Origin: Hybos culiciformis
Lineage: Eukaryota; Arthropoda; Insecta; Diptera; Hybotidae
DNA: 64,000 nt
Assembly: GCA_964007475.1 (NCBI GenBank)
Contig: OZ023274.1
Coordinates: 74,349,303-74,413,302 of the forward strand
Direction of reading: 5' to 3'
The position numbers and the translations under genes were made by a program. Below are positions 49,901-61,899 of the stretch, in pieces. The notes below the pieces were generated by a model. It worked only from the letters and a program-made list of their open reading frames with translations. It was not told the DNA's origin and searched no databases. The number at the start of each line of letters is the position of its first letter. Position 1 is the first letter of the stretch.

Positions 49901-51976
49901 ATTGAAAAATGACATTTGCTAGTAGAAAATAATATGATTATTTATAATATATACCTACATCATATATATATATTTTTTTTTCAATATAACATAATTTCGA
50001 TTAACAGGTAAAAATCTGTGTAATAATCTTATCAAATATAACTTCAAATTTTTATTTTAAATCTATGATTCTTAAATTATACATTGTACTACGAAATTAT
50101 TCTATAAAATCATTTCTTATATTATTAGCCTTATGTGTATAATTAAGATAAGAAATTTGTTTTTTCGAACTAAGAAATTGGTTTTTTTATTTGTAAATAT
50201 GAAACATAATTATAGACATAATAATAAATAGGCAAATTATTATGTTTTCTTCTCTTTTCAATGATTAAATGAGATATTTGCCATTTTATTTATTTTAAAA
50301 AAATATATTTAAAAAAATTTAAAAAAAAAAAAATAGTATTATATGTATATTAAACAAAAATTTATTAACTAAGTATATATATAGATAATTCAATTTTTGT
50401 TTAACTTAAAGTGCCTATTACATTAAGGATAAAAATATATACTATACAACATATATAAACATATAAATTATATCTATATTTAATTCTCAAAGAAGCAGTC
50501 ATTTTCAAATTTTTTCCCAATAATATATAGATATTGTTAATAATAAATGTAGGTATTCTTCTTAAATTTGAATTTTAGTAAATATACTATCCTTGTTAAC
50601 GGAATTTTTCTTAGAACTTTCATTAATTTGTTTGTTTAAACTAATTTTTCTATAGTTTTTTTTTTTATTAAAGAATTGAAATACAAATATTTATGTTATT
50701 AAAACTTTCGTTAAGAAAGTCTTATCACTAATTTAAATTTCAATTCTAACTAAATTTAAAGAATTTCAAATTTGAATTTCGCTCGTGATGTTTATTTAAA
50801 ATAAAAAATATGACATCGTTTGCTACGAATATGTTTACGAATATTTTTAGCAGCTTTTTCATTTAGTTAAGAATTTTGAATATTTATTTTTAGTTCCATA
50901 TACGAATTGTTAAGATCGACAAGCGGGGTAAAAAAAAATTGTGTACATGATTGAACTATATTAGTTAATGCATACGATCTTGTTTCCATTGCGTGGATCG
51001 TATTCAATTTATAATTACATACATTATATGATAGTAAATAACTTCGATAGAGACGTGGTGACTTGGGTTTAATTTACAAAAATCTAAATCTAGAATTATG
51101 ATTATGAAACAAAAAGCAGAGACAAATATTTATAGAAAATTAGTTTTTCTGAAGGGAAGAAATTGAAATAATTAAAAATTGTTGTAATAATTAGATATAA
51201 TTCGTTGAATGAATTATTTGGTAAAATTAATGTTTCGAATAAAAGTCTGACAGATGATATTTGTGTAGTCAGTATTTTTTTTTTAATTAAAACCTAAGAT
51301 GTTGATGTAATATATATGAATAAATAAAAACCGCGATTGGTTACCCGTTATCAATGCGAACAGAATGAAGTTTTTAAATAATTGATGACGATCGGAATTC
51401 CCAATTGAACTGTATTAAAATTAAAATCTCATTTCAACAGATATATAAAATATATAATGTACAATTAATGAATTTAAAAAATTATCTTCAATTAAAATCT
51501 TTTTTTTTTTTTAGAAAATCAGAATTCTTATAGACATTGAAGTGTTAACATAATAATAGAACTTAGTTTTAATCAAATTTTTATATCGATTTATTATAAT
51601 ATAATTAAATAGATATATTTGAATAATTGTATATTTTAAATATTATATTTATATATATTTATATATATAACAACAAAAACAAACCTTTATTGATTACAAA
51701 AATAAAATATTTAAAAAAAGATCAATTTTTTTTCTGTGAATGGAAAATTTTGTTAATTTTACATCATTCAAAAGATTTATTTAAAATGCAATTAAAAGTA
51801 GTTAATTTTGGTTTTCTTTAATTTCATTGAATAAAATTGATTTGGTTGAGAGTGAAAAAAAAAATAAAAATATTACATAAGCATTCACTAGATTGTTCAA
51901 AATTTTATAAACAAATCAGATGAGTGTAAAAAAATTGATAATTAAAAATTGAAAATTAAAAAAAATTTAAGAAAAA
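46923..51976. other. Gene-poor DNA, about 5 kb
   Basis: AT-rich, with short fold-backs only (for example around 47725, AAGAAATCAGTGATTTCTT). No gene recognised. Confidence 0.5.
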
Positions 51977-52013
51977 ATGGTAGAGAATTTTAAAATTCAA
52001 GAAGCTGTTGGAG
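51977..52013 (+). CDS. Candidate alternative first exon b of gene 8
   Basis: ATG at 51977 (preceded by AAAAAA) opens 12 codons plus one base: MVENFKIQEAVG, then G|GTATGA. The phase matches exon 2 at 55888, giving ...IQEAVGDKIFGIRHIQ. The intron would be 3.9 kb. With this start the gene 8 product would be 481 residues, provided the last junction is in frame. Confidence 0.55.
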
Positions 52014-53372
52014 GTATGAAATCCTTTAAATGCATTTTAATTATTATAATTAAATTACATAATAATTATTATAATTAAAATCGTACTAACAATCTATATT
52101 ATTGCCATATTAGGAATTAACGATTAAAAATAAGATATGATATGCACTTATTAAACTATTATAATATCAGTGCAGTGAACTACTAGCAATATTAATTTTA
52201 ATGTAAATTATTTAATTTTGTATTTATTAGAAAGTATGCCATAGAAAACTATTTAATTTTTATTAAAAAAGAAAAAATCAGTAATATAATTAAATAAGTA
52301 TGTACTTCTCGAAATATTCTATTTTATTTATGCACAATATTTATTTTAGATTATTTGTGAATGTGACACGAGACCTATTAATAATTTTTTTTAACGAAAA
52401 TTTATGTCTTCCTCATTAACTAAATATTCCGGAATTTGTTTTTTCCACATTTTAATTTAAAGTGTCTCTGCTAGATTTCTGTTTGTAAAAATATGGGAAA
52501 ACGAGTTTTAATGTCAAAAATTAATATGTGTGTCTTTTTTGTTGAGTACCTGTACTGGAATTTTTTCGCATTCCCAATTTAATACTAATACCTACCTTCA
52601 AATTTCTGTGTTAGTTTATATAGAATAATAAAATATAAAAATTACAGAATGTCATAAAATTAGTTAGGCTGGACTTGTAATTAGACAAATACAGAATTCG
52701 CTTGCGGAACCTGCTGGTAAGAACAATTTAAGGATGCCTTACATGAAAATTAAATAACAATATTCAAACGATGCAATTCAAATTGTTAAAAAACGATCAG
52801 ACGGCTGTTTAAAATAATAATAAAAGTGGACTTATATATAATAGTATATATAATAGTATATATAATAGTATACTATTATTATCCAGCACAACTTAGCTTA
52901 ATATTATAATTTTTTTTTAGCGTTCCTGAAAAAAAAAAAAAAAATGTTTTCGATTAATCTTATTCGTGCCGCTGCTCAAAGAATTAAATTTTTTAATAAA
53001 ATCGTACATTCACAAATTTCTCTTTGCATTTGATTTTAAGATCAAAAAGTTCAAAATTAATCAAATCCAAAACAAAAAGATTTTAATTAGTTATCGAACT
53101 CAAAGTTATATGGAAATTTACCAAAATTATCAAAAATCATTCTCATCACGAACTTACGAACATTGATTTTATTGCAAAAATGATTATTTATCAAATAAAT
53201 TCTTCTTATCGTAAATAAAAATTAAATGTATGAATAATTAATATTTTTGTTTATAGGGAATTTATTGCAAAGAAAAATCCCCATATGTACAAAAGCGAAA
53301 TAAAACCGTGAATTGTTGGAAATTGTGAATTAATTAAAAAAAAACAAGCTCATAATAAAAATGTTAAATAAG
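52014..53372. other. Presumed intron sequence of gene 8
   Basis: No gene. A short TA-rich tandem repeat lies at 52834-52872 (unit TATATAATAGTA, three copies). Confidence 0.5.
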
Positions 53373-53377
53373 TTCTA

Positions 53378-53662
53378 CCATTGAGTAATAATATTTATAA
53401 GAGGGTCAGAATTCATACAAGTAAATTTCAGAATTTTATTTTCAAATAACTCAAAAATGATGACAATATTTTCAATGTATTGAATAAAATTTCATACTCA
53501 AATTGTGTTTATTCTTAATACAATATAAAAAAAAATAAAATTAAGAATAAACACATTTGAGTTAAAACGTTTTACTCAATACATTCAAAATATTGTCATA
53601 ATTTTTGAAAAAAATTTACTTGTATGAATTCTGTCCCTCTTATAAATATTATTACTCAATGG
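53378..53662. mobile_element. Fold-back element with CCATTGAGTAATAATA ends, 285 bp, 5-bp TSD
   Basis: Almost entirely an inverted repeat. Ends CCATTGAGTAATAATATTTA and complement, with arms of about 130 bp each. Target duplication TTCTA at 53373-53377 and 53663-53667. Non-coding. Confidence 0.8.
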
Positions 53663-53680
53663 TTCTACTGAAATATAAAT

Positions 53681-54182
53681 GGTGCCATGCTATAAACCCT
53701 AACGAAATAAGACCTAATAGGTTTTATTTCACATCCAGATGAGAAATAAAGCCTAATTCGTCGATTTTATAAATTAGGTTTTATTTCTCTTCTGAATGTG
53801 AAATAAAGCCCTTAGGCGTTATTTCTCAATCATAATTCTTTTCCTAAAAAGAAAAATAAATTGAAATGAAAAAGAATTAACTGGTGACATGGCACCAAGA
53901 AATACGGAAACTGTGCGTGTAGACAGTTTCCGTATGCACAGTTTCCGTATGCACAGTTTCATCGTTAATTCTTAATGTCGATTTTTTTTTTTTGAATTCC
54001 TATATGAAAAAAAAATTAGGCCTTAATTCTCAAGTTTTTAAAAAAATAAATAGGTTTTATTTCACATTCAGAATAGAAATAAAACCTAATTTATAAAATC
54101 GACGAATTAGGAGTTATTTCTCATCTGAATGTGAAATAAAACCTATTAGGTCTTATTTCGTTAGGGCTTATAGCATGGCACC
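53681..54182. mobile_element. Long-TIR element with GGTGCCATGC ends, 502 bp
   Basis: Ends GGTGCCATGCTATAA and TTATAGCATGGCACC. The arms extend about 150 bp and echo GAAATAA.ACCTAAT motifs in both orientations. The centre has a small tandem repeat of CAGTTTCCGTATGCA. No clean target duplication seen. It starts 18 bp after the preceding fold-back element. Confidence 0.75.
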
Positions 54183-54845
54183 ACGTATCTAATTAATTAA
54201 CTGCATATTTTTGTGAATCTTTAAAAATATTAAATTTTGTCAATTAAATCATGTATTATTATTAAAATTAATCTAAAAATTAAAATTTTTGATTTTTATA
54301 TAATCGTTCAACCTATTAGAAATAGAAAATATTATATATTTAATCATAAATCAGAATTATTTTTCTGGGTATTTCGCTCTTACAAAAGCTTTTAAAAATA
54401 ACAACAGATCTATTAGATACTCTTTGATAAAAGATTAAAGTGTTGATAATAGAACTAAATTTATTATCACATCAAAATATCTCATGATGAAAAGCCATGT
54501 TTTTTATATTTTACTGAAATAATTTAATGAATTAACACACTTAATCCACTAAATCTAAAAATTAATAAATTAAAGCTTTTGGACTCTTAAATATTTATCT
54601 AAAATTACACTCTATCGAGAATAAGCTCGTAATAAATTTTAAATTCAAATTAAACATATTTCTTTTCAACTTGTAATCGTTTATTTTTTGTATTCATTTG
54701 TTAATATAAATAATACCTTAATAAATTCCACCAATAAAAGTATCTAATAATGCGCATAGTATTGTGTATTATCCAATATCCATAAACATAAATATAAAAC
54801 TTGTTGATTTTTTTGTGTTTAGAGTATATATATTAGTCAGCTGCT
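54183..54845. other. Presumed intron sequence of gene 8
   Basis: AT-rich. Nothing recognised. Confidence 0.5.
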
Positions 54846-54870
54846 ATGGATCATTCTATTGGAATAGAAA
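54846..54870 (+). CDS. Candidate alternative first exon c of gene 8
   Basis: ATG at 54846 opens eight codons plus one base, MDHSIGIE, then A|GTAAAT, a good donor in the required phase. Joined to 55888 it gives MDHSIGIENKIFGIRHIQ. It lies nearest to exon 2 (1.0 kb intron). At 25 bp it could arise by chance in AT-rich DNA. Confidence 0.4.
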
Positions 54871-55887
54871 GTAAATTTAACACTCCATTTTCAAGTTGTG
54901 AACACTATCAACAACTCTAATAAAATTTTCTCTTTATTTTTTTAATTTTCATGTTTTATTTTTGAATTCGGAATATTATAACATTAGAACTTCCTGACAA
55001 CAGTATAACAAAAATTAAGTATAAATAAAATAATTGATATTAATATTTCTCATATATAGTTTTTTTTTTTTGCAGCGTTTTATATTTAATAGTATGAACT
55101 TGACTTTTTGTACCAAAGCCAGACTTATAGCGATGTAACACTCTTATTCTGGAAAAATATGGCAATTAATTATATTGATTATTATATTCACAACTTTAAA
55201 TAATAGTGGAGTTCTGAGTTTCACATATTCATAATATTCATGCTAATTTCTTAGAATTCAATTTATAGAAGTACATATATTCATACAGAACTATCCATTA
55301 TACCTAAAAAAACTGAACTGTCAAAGAGTACTATATAATATACTATCAACGCAAGAACAATATTATTATAATTTTCTTTGTTTTGCCAAATAAAATGTAG
55401 ATTGGGATTTCTATAATTTTTTTTTTGTTATTATTTTACAATATTCAGTTTTTTTTATTAGATTGAAACGTCAACAATTATATTATATTCTGCTCTTGAA
55501 GATTTATTTATTTATTTATTTTTATTGACCGTGCTAATATTTTATAAAAAAAATTCTAAATATTTCTAATAATCAAAAAGAGAATTAATAAATAAAAATA
55601 TTGCTAGAATGATAAGATTAAAAATAAAAAAAATATTATAGAATATAAGAAGAATTTTTTGATTAAAAGAAATTTCCAAAAAAGAAACAAAAAACTTAGA
55701 AGTTAAAATATGATTTCGATTTTTGATTGGTTTTTATGTCGAAATCGGGACGGTTATCAACCAATTGGAAGACAAAATAAAAGTAAAATAAAATTGTTAT
55801 AATTAACGACACTATTTTATATAATTATTTACATTTATATTTTATTTATTTATTTATTTATTTATTTTTTCTTTTTCTTTTTTCCAG

Positions 55888-58290
55888 ATAAAATATTCGG
55901 AATCAGACATATACAATGCCTGCTGTTATTCTTTTGCTTAACAATTGCGTATGCATTGAGAGTTAATCTGTCAGTTGGTATTGTGGCTATGACAGATACC
56001 ACAAACAGTACGAATCCTGAATTTGATGTAATTATTTAATAAAACAAAATTTACTTTTTCATTTTAAGTTAGAAATTTAAATCGATATCTGATTTAAGTA
56101 TAAACAATACAGTGCGTATAACAACATATGCATATAAACAACATATGTTATTTGCATACAATTTAGAAAATAAATTTTTGCTTACGCCCTGAATCACAAA
56201 ATCCATATGTTTATTTTGTTATTTGTTTTTATTTTGTTGTAATATTAAAAAAACGTTTACTTACATAGAACTTTACTTCATAGTTGTGTTCATTATACAA
56301 AAACTAATAGAAAGTATTTTTTGACAAAATAATATTTTAGACCTTAGTATACGAGCTGTTCTAAAAGAGTAAAACTATTCGATAAAGTTCAATATTGTCA
56401 TAAATTACTAAATTTTTAAAAATAAAGGTACAAACTGACTTACCTTTTCGAACTGTTGAATATGTCTGAGATTTCTCTTCGTTTATTATATTATTTTTGG
56501 TGTCGATCATAGAAGAAAATCAAATGTTATATTAAAAAAAAGAAATTTGGATTTACCTACAATAATTATAATAATAATTTTATATTTGTTTCAGCATTAT
56601 GTTTGGGACTCAACATCTAAATCATTAGTACTGAGTAGCTTCTTTTGGGGATATGTTCTTACACAAGTACCTGGAGGTTATTTATCACAAAAATATGGTT
56701 CTCGTTTAATGTTATTTTTTGGCATTTTAATATGCTCTCTTATGGCGGTTTTAACTCCAATATGTGCTTCAGTTGGAGGTTGGCAATTAGTATGCACTCT
56801 TCGAGTACTTCAAGGTTTATGTCAAGGAGTTGTTTTCCCTTCAACTCATAATTTATTATCAAAATGGGCTCCAGTAGAAGAAAGAGGTATAATAGCATTC
56901 AAATAAAGTGAACAAATAAATGAATGTATTTGATAGAAAAAAAAAAAAAAAAAATCCTGAAAATTATTAGTTTAATTTATTAACGAAATTATTAAATTTT
57001 TTTTTTTTTGGATATTGTTTAAATTTTTTTTTTTTCCAGGTCGTTTGGGCACATATTGCTATTCTGGAGCACAATTCGGAACAGTTATCATGTTGGCCAG
57101 TAGTGGAGTTATTGCATCTTCATCCATAGGTTGGCCGAGTATATTTTATATTAGTGGTGCTTGTGGTGTAGTTTGGTCAATATTTTGGTTCATTTTTGGA
57201 GCAAGTAGTCCAGCAGAACATCGATCAATTTCAGTTGAAGAGCGTAAATTTATTGAAACATCCCAGGGCATTGATGCCGATGCAAATGGAGAAGAAAGCA
57301 AAAATCTTCAAACTCCATGGGTTCAAATATTGCGCTCACCTCCATTTATTGCTCTAATAATTGTTCATTGTGCTCATAATTGGGGCTTCTGGACTTTATT
57401 GACTGAAATGCCCAATTATATGAATAAAATTCTGGAATATGACATTAAAAATAATGCATTATTATCAGCTCTTCCGTACTTAGTTATGTGTCTACTTAGT
57501 TTCTTCTTCAGTTTTGTTGCTGATGTATTATCGCATTATCAATGTTTATCTTTATCCATTAGTCGAAAAGTATTCAACACAATCGGACATTGGATTCCAA
57601 TGGTATCACTTATTTTTCTAGCATATGTAGACAAAGAGAACAAGGTTTTAGCCATTGTTTTACTTACAATAACTGTTGGCATAAATGCTGCTACTTATTT
57701 GGGCTTTCAAGTTAATCACATTGATCTTAGTCCTAATTTTGCCGGTACTTTGATGGGTAAGTAAAATTTATTATAAAATATACCAAATGTCAATGAAAAA
57801 GGGTTTCAGAAACTAATATTTATCTATGGTGTTTAACTGTCCAATTTAAATTAATGTTTTTTATTCAAAAACAAGGATATATACATAGCATTCATAGATT
57901 TACTTTTATTTATTTTAAAGGTATAACAAATTGCGCCGCAAATATTATGAGTACATTGGCTCCAATATTGGTTGGATTAGTTGTTACAGACGAGGTAGGA
58001 TTAACGTTTAAAAAGTTTTGTCTTTAATAATTTATCACAATTTCAACACCTGTTTAAAACTTATCATAGATATGGAGCTTTATTTATTATTATTTTATTT
58101 CAGAAAAAATCCAAATCAATGGAGAATAGTATTTTTCATATCCGCTGGTGTATATTTGATTGGTAACTTGTCATTTGTTATATTTGGCAGAACTGAGGAA
58201 CAACCGTGGAATAATATTGGTGGTCGACCATCCCACAGGCCAAGACGAAGAAGTTCAGTCCATGTAGAAGCACTAGAAAGTCATAATTAA
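55888..58290 (+). CDS. Gene 8: SLC17 family MFS transporter, exons 2-6
   Basis: Exons: 55888-56027, 56595-56886, 57040-57756, 57921-57994 and a last exon in frame at 58105-58290. A first exon is needed (candidates at 40294, 51977, 54846). Landmarks: YALRVNLSVGIVAMT in TM1, QVPGGYLSQKYGSR after TM2, TM4 RVLQGLCQG with His, SKWAP and ER, TM7 WGFWTLLTEMPNYMN, NHIDLSPNFAGTLMG near TM11, and QPWNN in the tail before an Arg/Ser-rich stretch (RPSHRPRRRSS). It keeps two introns absent from genes 2-7, one after ER(G) and one inside LMG|ITN, so it may resemble the ancestral structure. The last junction is out of frame by one base as written: the acceptor leaves six A where five would fit the family's KxxxQW reading. 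It lies apart from the array. Confidence 0.82.
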
Positions 58291-58520
58291 GAATTTAAAT
58301 TCTAAAATCAAATAATTCTGTGAAATATATTTTTTTTTTCCTTTATATTATTTTAAGATTAATGTTATTTAATTATTTACTTTTAATATAATTTGTAACA
58401 AATGTGTATCTAAGTCTCAAATTGTCAATTTTTAAATTTATTAGGCTATTTTCGACTTTTGTTTTTCAAAGTTTTAATTTTTTTTAATATGTTCCTTGCA
58501 CACACTTTACAAGATTTATG
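58291..58520. other. Downstream of gene 8
   Basis: Presumed 3' UTR. AT-rich, nothing specific. Confidence 0.5.
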
Positions 58521-59500
58521 TTTCACAATTATTATTAAGTCATTAAAGTCTACATTTGCCATAACATGTTAAAAATGCTTGTTAAAAAATTCAACCAAAA
58601 ATGTTAAGAGAAATCCGACTACTAAAATAGTTTATGATTAAAATATGATATGATAATATTATATGATTTATTTATTTCAAATGCTTAATACAAGCGAATA
58701 AAAAATATAATGATATAATTATAACGATGGCGTTAAAGATATTTAAACTACTTGTCACATTAAACTTTTCAAACTAATAAAATTGTATGTATATTGCAAG
58801 AAAAGTTATGCATTTCATTATTGTTTCAAATTTAAAAATGTGTTCAAATAAAACTCATATACAAAATGAATTGATAATTGATTAGAAAAGTATACATATA
58901 CTTATGATCTTATGAATAATGTTTGCATATAGCTGCAAAGAACAAAAACTGGATATAGTTTATAAAAACAAAAATTTTGATTTTAAAATAATTATTAAAA
59001 AATTGTTTTTTTTTTTTTAATGTTGATCAATTTTTAGCTTTAAGATACTTTTATACATTCTTAAATTCTTACATTTGTATTTATTTAGTAAATATTCGAA
59101 TTTAAGTTAAACTTTTAAATAAATTTGTGAATTATTTCATATAATTTATTTTTCCAAATTATGTGTACTGTATATATAAATTAATATAATAAATTATATA
59201 TTATACGTTGAAGTTAAATGAAGTTTTTTTGTAAGCCTTTCATAAGATATTTCTGAAAATAATAATGAAAGAATTATGGAACAAATGCATGTACCTTTGG
59301 CCAAAAATAAAAGTCAACTTCGATGCCCAAAAGCTTTTTATACATATTTTTTTTAACAGAAAATAGTTTTTATCTTCGATCTTTTAATAAAGTAAATAAT
59401 ATAATATGGACACAAATTAAAGATAGTTTTATTTCCTTGATAATCAAAAAATTCAGCCTTGCTAAGACTGTATTGCCAATAAGTTTAGAACTCTAACATT
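58521..59500. repeat. Direct segmental repeat, copy 1
   Basis: About 980 bp that recurs at 61736-64000 in the same order and orientation at high identity by eye. This copy is uninterrupted: it has single TTAA (58733-58736) and single AACAAAAAC (58941-58949) where the second copy carries insertions. Confidence 0.85.
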
Positions 59501-59972
59501 TAGATACTTAATATCAAAAATAAATGTGAACTGTTATATAATACATAACATTTAAGTAAATAAAATAAAATAATTTCCTAAAATATAATTATCTATGTTG
59601 ATAATTCAAATTATTGAACACCTTTCAAAAATGCATAAAAGTTGTATGCTGTTAACACAATCTGAAAATAAAAATTAAAATGTTTAATCCCGATTCATAC
59701 TTCACCCGTTTGAGCTTACATTTGTAAATAACTCCGCTGATAATTTATGTGATCCACTATATCCTGAGACATATTTCAACGATCCGATGTTATTTAGACA
59801 TATTTTTATAATCACTTTGAAATCTTCAGAGTAGTCATACCAATTTAAATTATAGAGCTCTTCATAAAATGAAATTCTCTAAAACAATAATCATTCTATA
59901 TTCACAAAACAAATTATAAAGGGATAATGATCATCCTTCCCGAATTTAATAAAAAATAAGTTATTTTTATAA
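59501..59972. other. Spacer after repeat copy 1
   Basis: AT-rich, no gene recognised. Confidence 0.5.
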
Positions 59973-59979
59973 GTTCAAT

Positions 59980-60196
59980 CATAGATTAAGAATACAGAAA
60001 GATGGGAAGCTTCATACGACATTATTTTTGGTATTTTTATGTGAATGTGTTAGTAAAACAAAATAAAATACGTGATAATTATCAATATATGAAAAGAATT
60101 TTATTTAGTTTTACTAACACCTTCACATAAAAATACCAAAAAAGACTGAAAAAATGTTGTATGAAGCTTCCAATCTTTCTGTATTCTTAATCTATG
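59980..60196. mobile_element. 217-bp fold-back MITE, copy B
   Basis: Same length as and nearly identical to 13887-14103, with only a handful of differences. Perfect 7-bp duplication GTTCAAT at 59973-59979 and 60197-60203. It is 46 kb from copy A and in the same orientation. Confidence 0.88.
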
Positions 60197-60327
60197 GTTC
60201 AATCTTATTTAGAAACTAAATAAAAACATTGATATTATTATATACGGTTTTATAATATAAAATTAATTACCATATCACAAAGATTTTGTCCCAAGTAGCA
60301 AAAACATAATGTTTGTGATATAAGTAC

Positions 60328-60527
60328 NNNNNNNNNNNNNNNNNNNNNNNNNNNNNNNNNNNNNNNNNNNNNNNNNNNNNNNNNNNNNNNNNNNNNNNNN
60401 NNNNNNNNNNNNNNNNNNNNNNNNNNNNNNNNNNNNNNNNNNNNNNNNNNNNNNNNNNNNNNNNNNNNNNNNNNNNNNNNNNNNNNNNNNNNNNNNNNNN
60501 NNNNNNNNNNNNNNNNNNNNNNNNNNN
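60328..60527. other. Assembly gap, 200 N
   Basis: Exactly 200 N. It ends against the TTAA-type hairpin element, so the repeat may have broken the assembly. Confidence 0.95.
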
Positions 60528-60530
60528 ATA

Positions 60531-60945
60531 AATAGTAGATTACAACACATGTTAAGAAAATTTGTTATTACAACGAGTTGTGTATACACAAAAACACATG
60601 GACACGCGTAAATCCTTATATCACGAGACACCGTTAGGTCGAGTGATATAATATTGAAAAGTGTACATGTGTTTTTGTGTATATACACAACGACCTGTAT
60701 AACAAATTTTATTAACATGTTTTGTATACTGTTTTAATGTGCATGAGAGAGGTAGTTGCAATCAATACATTTGCAATGCAAAAAATAAAAGAAAGTTCAA
60801 AATGAAGAAAGTAAATAAAATTCAAGTGTGGTAAATAAAATGGAAGTGTGTGAATAAAATTTTCTTAAATAAATAATTGACGCATTAATTATACCATTTA
60901 CCGAGCTAAATTTGTAAATACAACTTATCGATCACATGCACATAA
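60531..60945 (+). mobile_element. TTAA-type hairpin element, copy 3 (diverged)
   Basis: Starts TAGTAGATTACAAC beside the gap. It contains the same hairpin (CACAAAAACACATGGACAC arm and complement), a TGTTTTAATGTGCATGAGAG block and a right end TACAACTTATCGATCACATG parallel to copy 2. The internal repeat here is GTGTGGTAAATAAAATGGAA-like. Target duplications are not legible. Confidence 0.65.
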
Positions 60946-61204
60946 AAATAATTGACGTCAAATAAAAATAATTCAATAAATAAAAATTAAAACAATGAAA
61001 ACATTTATATACATTACTCTTAGAATTTAAAAATGTTGATAAATTGCCTCTAAGACATTTCTTTTTGTCACATCGATGTTATATTTTGATTATAAATAAA
61101 GTTTGAAAATTATTATAATAATTAATAACTTTTTTTTAGCTGATTTTTTTTAAACAAAATCTGGTAGCAGGATTTTGAACTATAATATTTTGAAAACTAC
61201 TAAG
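60946..61204. other. Spacer
   Basis: About 260 bp, AT-rich, nothing recognised. Confidence 0.4.
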
Positions 61205-61735
61205 TACCACAGAGAACTATAGTAGCGCAGTGAAATAAGGCCGCGATAGGTTTTTTGTTGCGGTTATTTCATTTTGAAAAATGAAATAAGACCGCAAAAA
61301 AGTCCTCGCGGCTTTATTTCATTTTGAAAATGAAATAAGACCGCAACAAAAATCTTCGGGGCCTTATTTTATTTTGAAAAATGAAATAAGACCGCGACAA
61401 AAAAAAAATTTATCGGAGGGCTAATTTCATTTTTATAAATGAAATTAGGCCACGTTAGCACACAGGACAGGGGGCAGCAGGGCGGCGGGCGGGCGGTTGG
61501 TCAGTGGGTTTTGCGGCGCTAGTCTTATTTCATTTTGAAACATGAAATTACAAAGCGACCTTATTTCATTTATAAAAATGAAATTAACCCTGCAAAAAAT
61601 GTCGCGGTCTTATTTCATTTTTCAAAATGAAATAAGGCCGCGATGAAGGGGTCTAATTTTATTTTTCAAAATGAAATAAGACCGCAACAAAAAATCCTCG
61701 CGGCCTTATTTCACGTGGCCTTATTTCCATCCCCC
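61205..61735. mobile_element. Palindrome-array element with GC-rich core
   Basis: Repeated fold-back modules of TTATTTCATTTT and AAAATGAAATAAG separated by GACCGC/GCGGCC segments. The two ends are inverted copies (TGAAATAAGGCCGCGA at 61230 and its complement near 61710). The centre (about 61455-61520) is strikingly GC-rich (GGCGGGCGGGCGG). The right edge CCCCC abuts segmental repeat copy 2. No clear target duplication. Confidence 0.65.
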
Positions 61736-61899
61736 TTTCACAATTATTATCAAGTCATTAAGTCTGCATCATGTTAAAAATGCTTGTTAAAAAATTCAAC
61801 CAAAAATATTAAGAGAAATCCGACTACCAAAATAGTTTATGATTAAAATATGATATGATAATATTATATTATATGATATAATTACAACGATGGCGTTAA

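Noticed and set aside
60275..60718. Long minus-strand frame across the second gap
   Set aside because: Most of it is translated N, and the ends are hairpin-element sequence.
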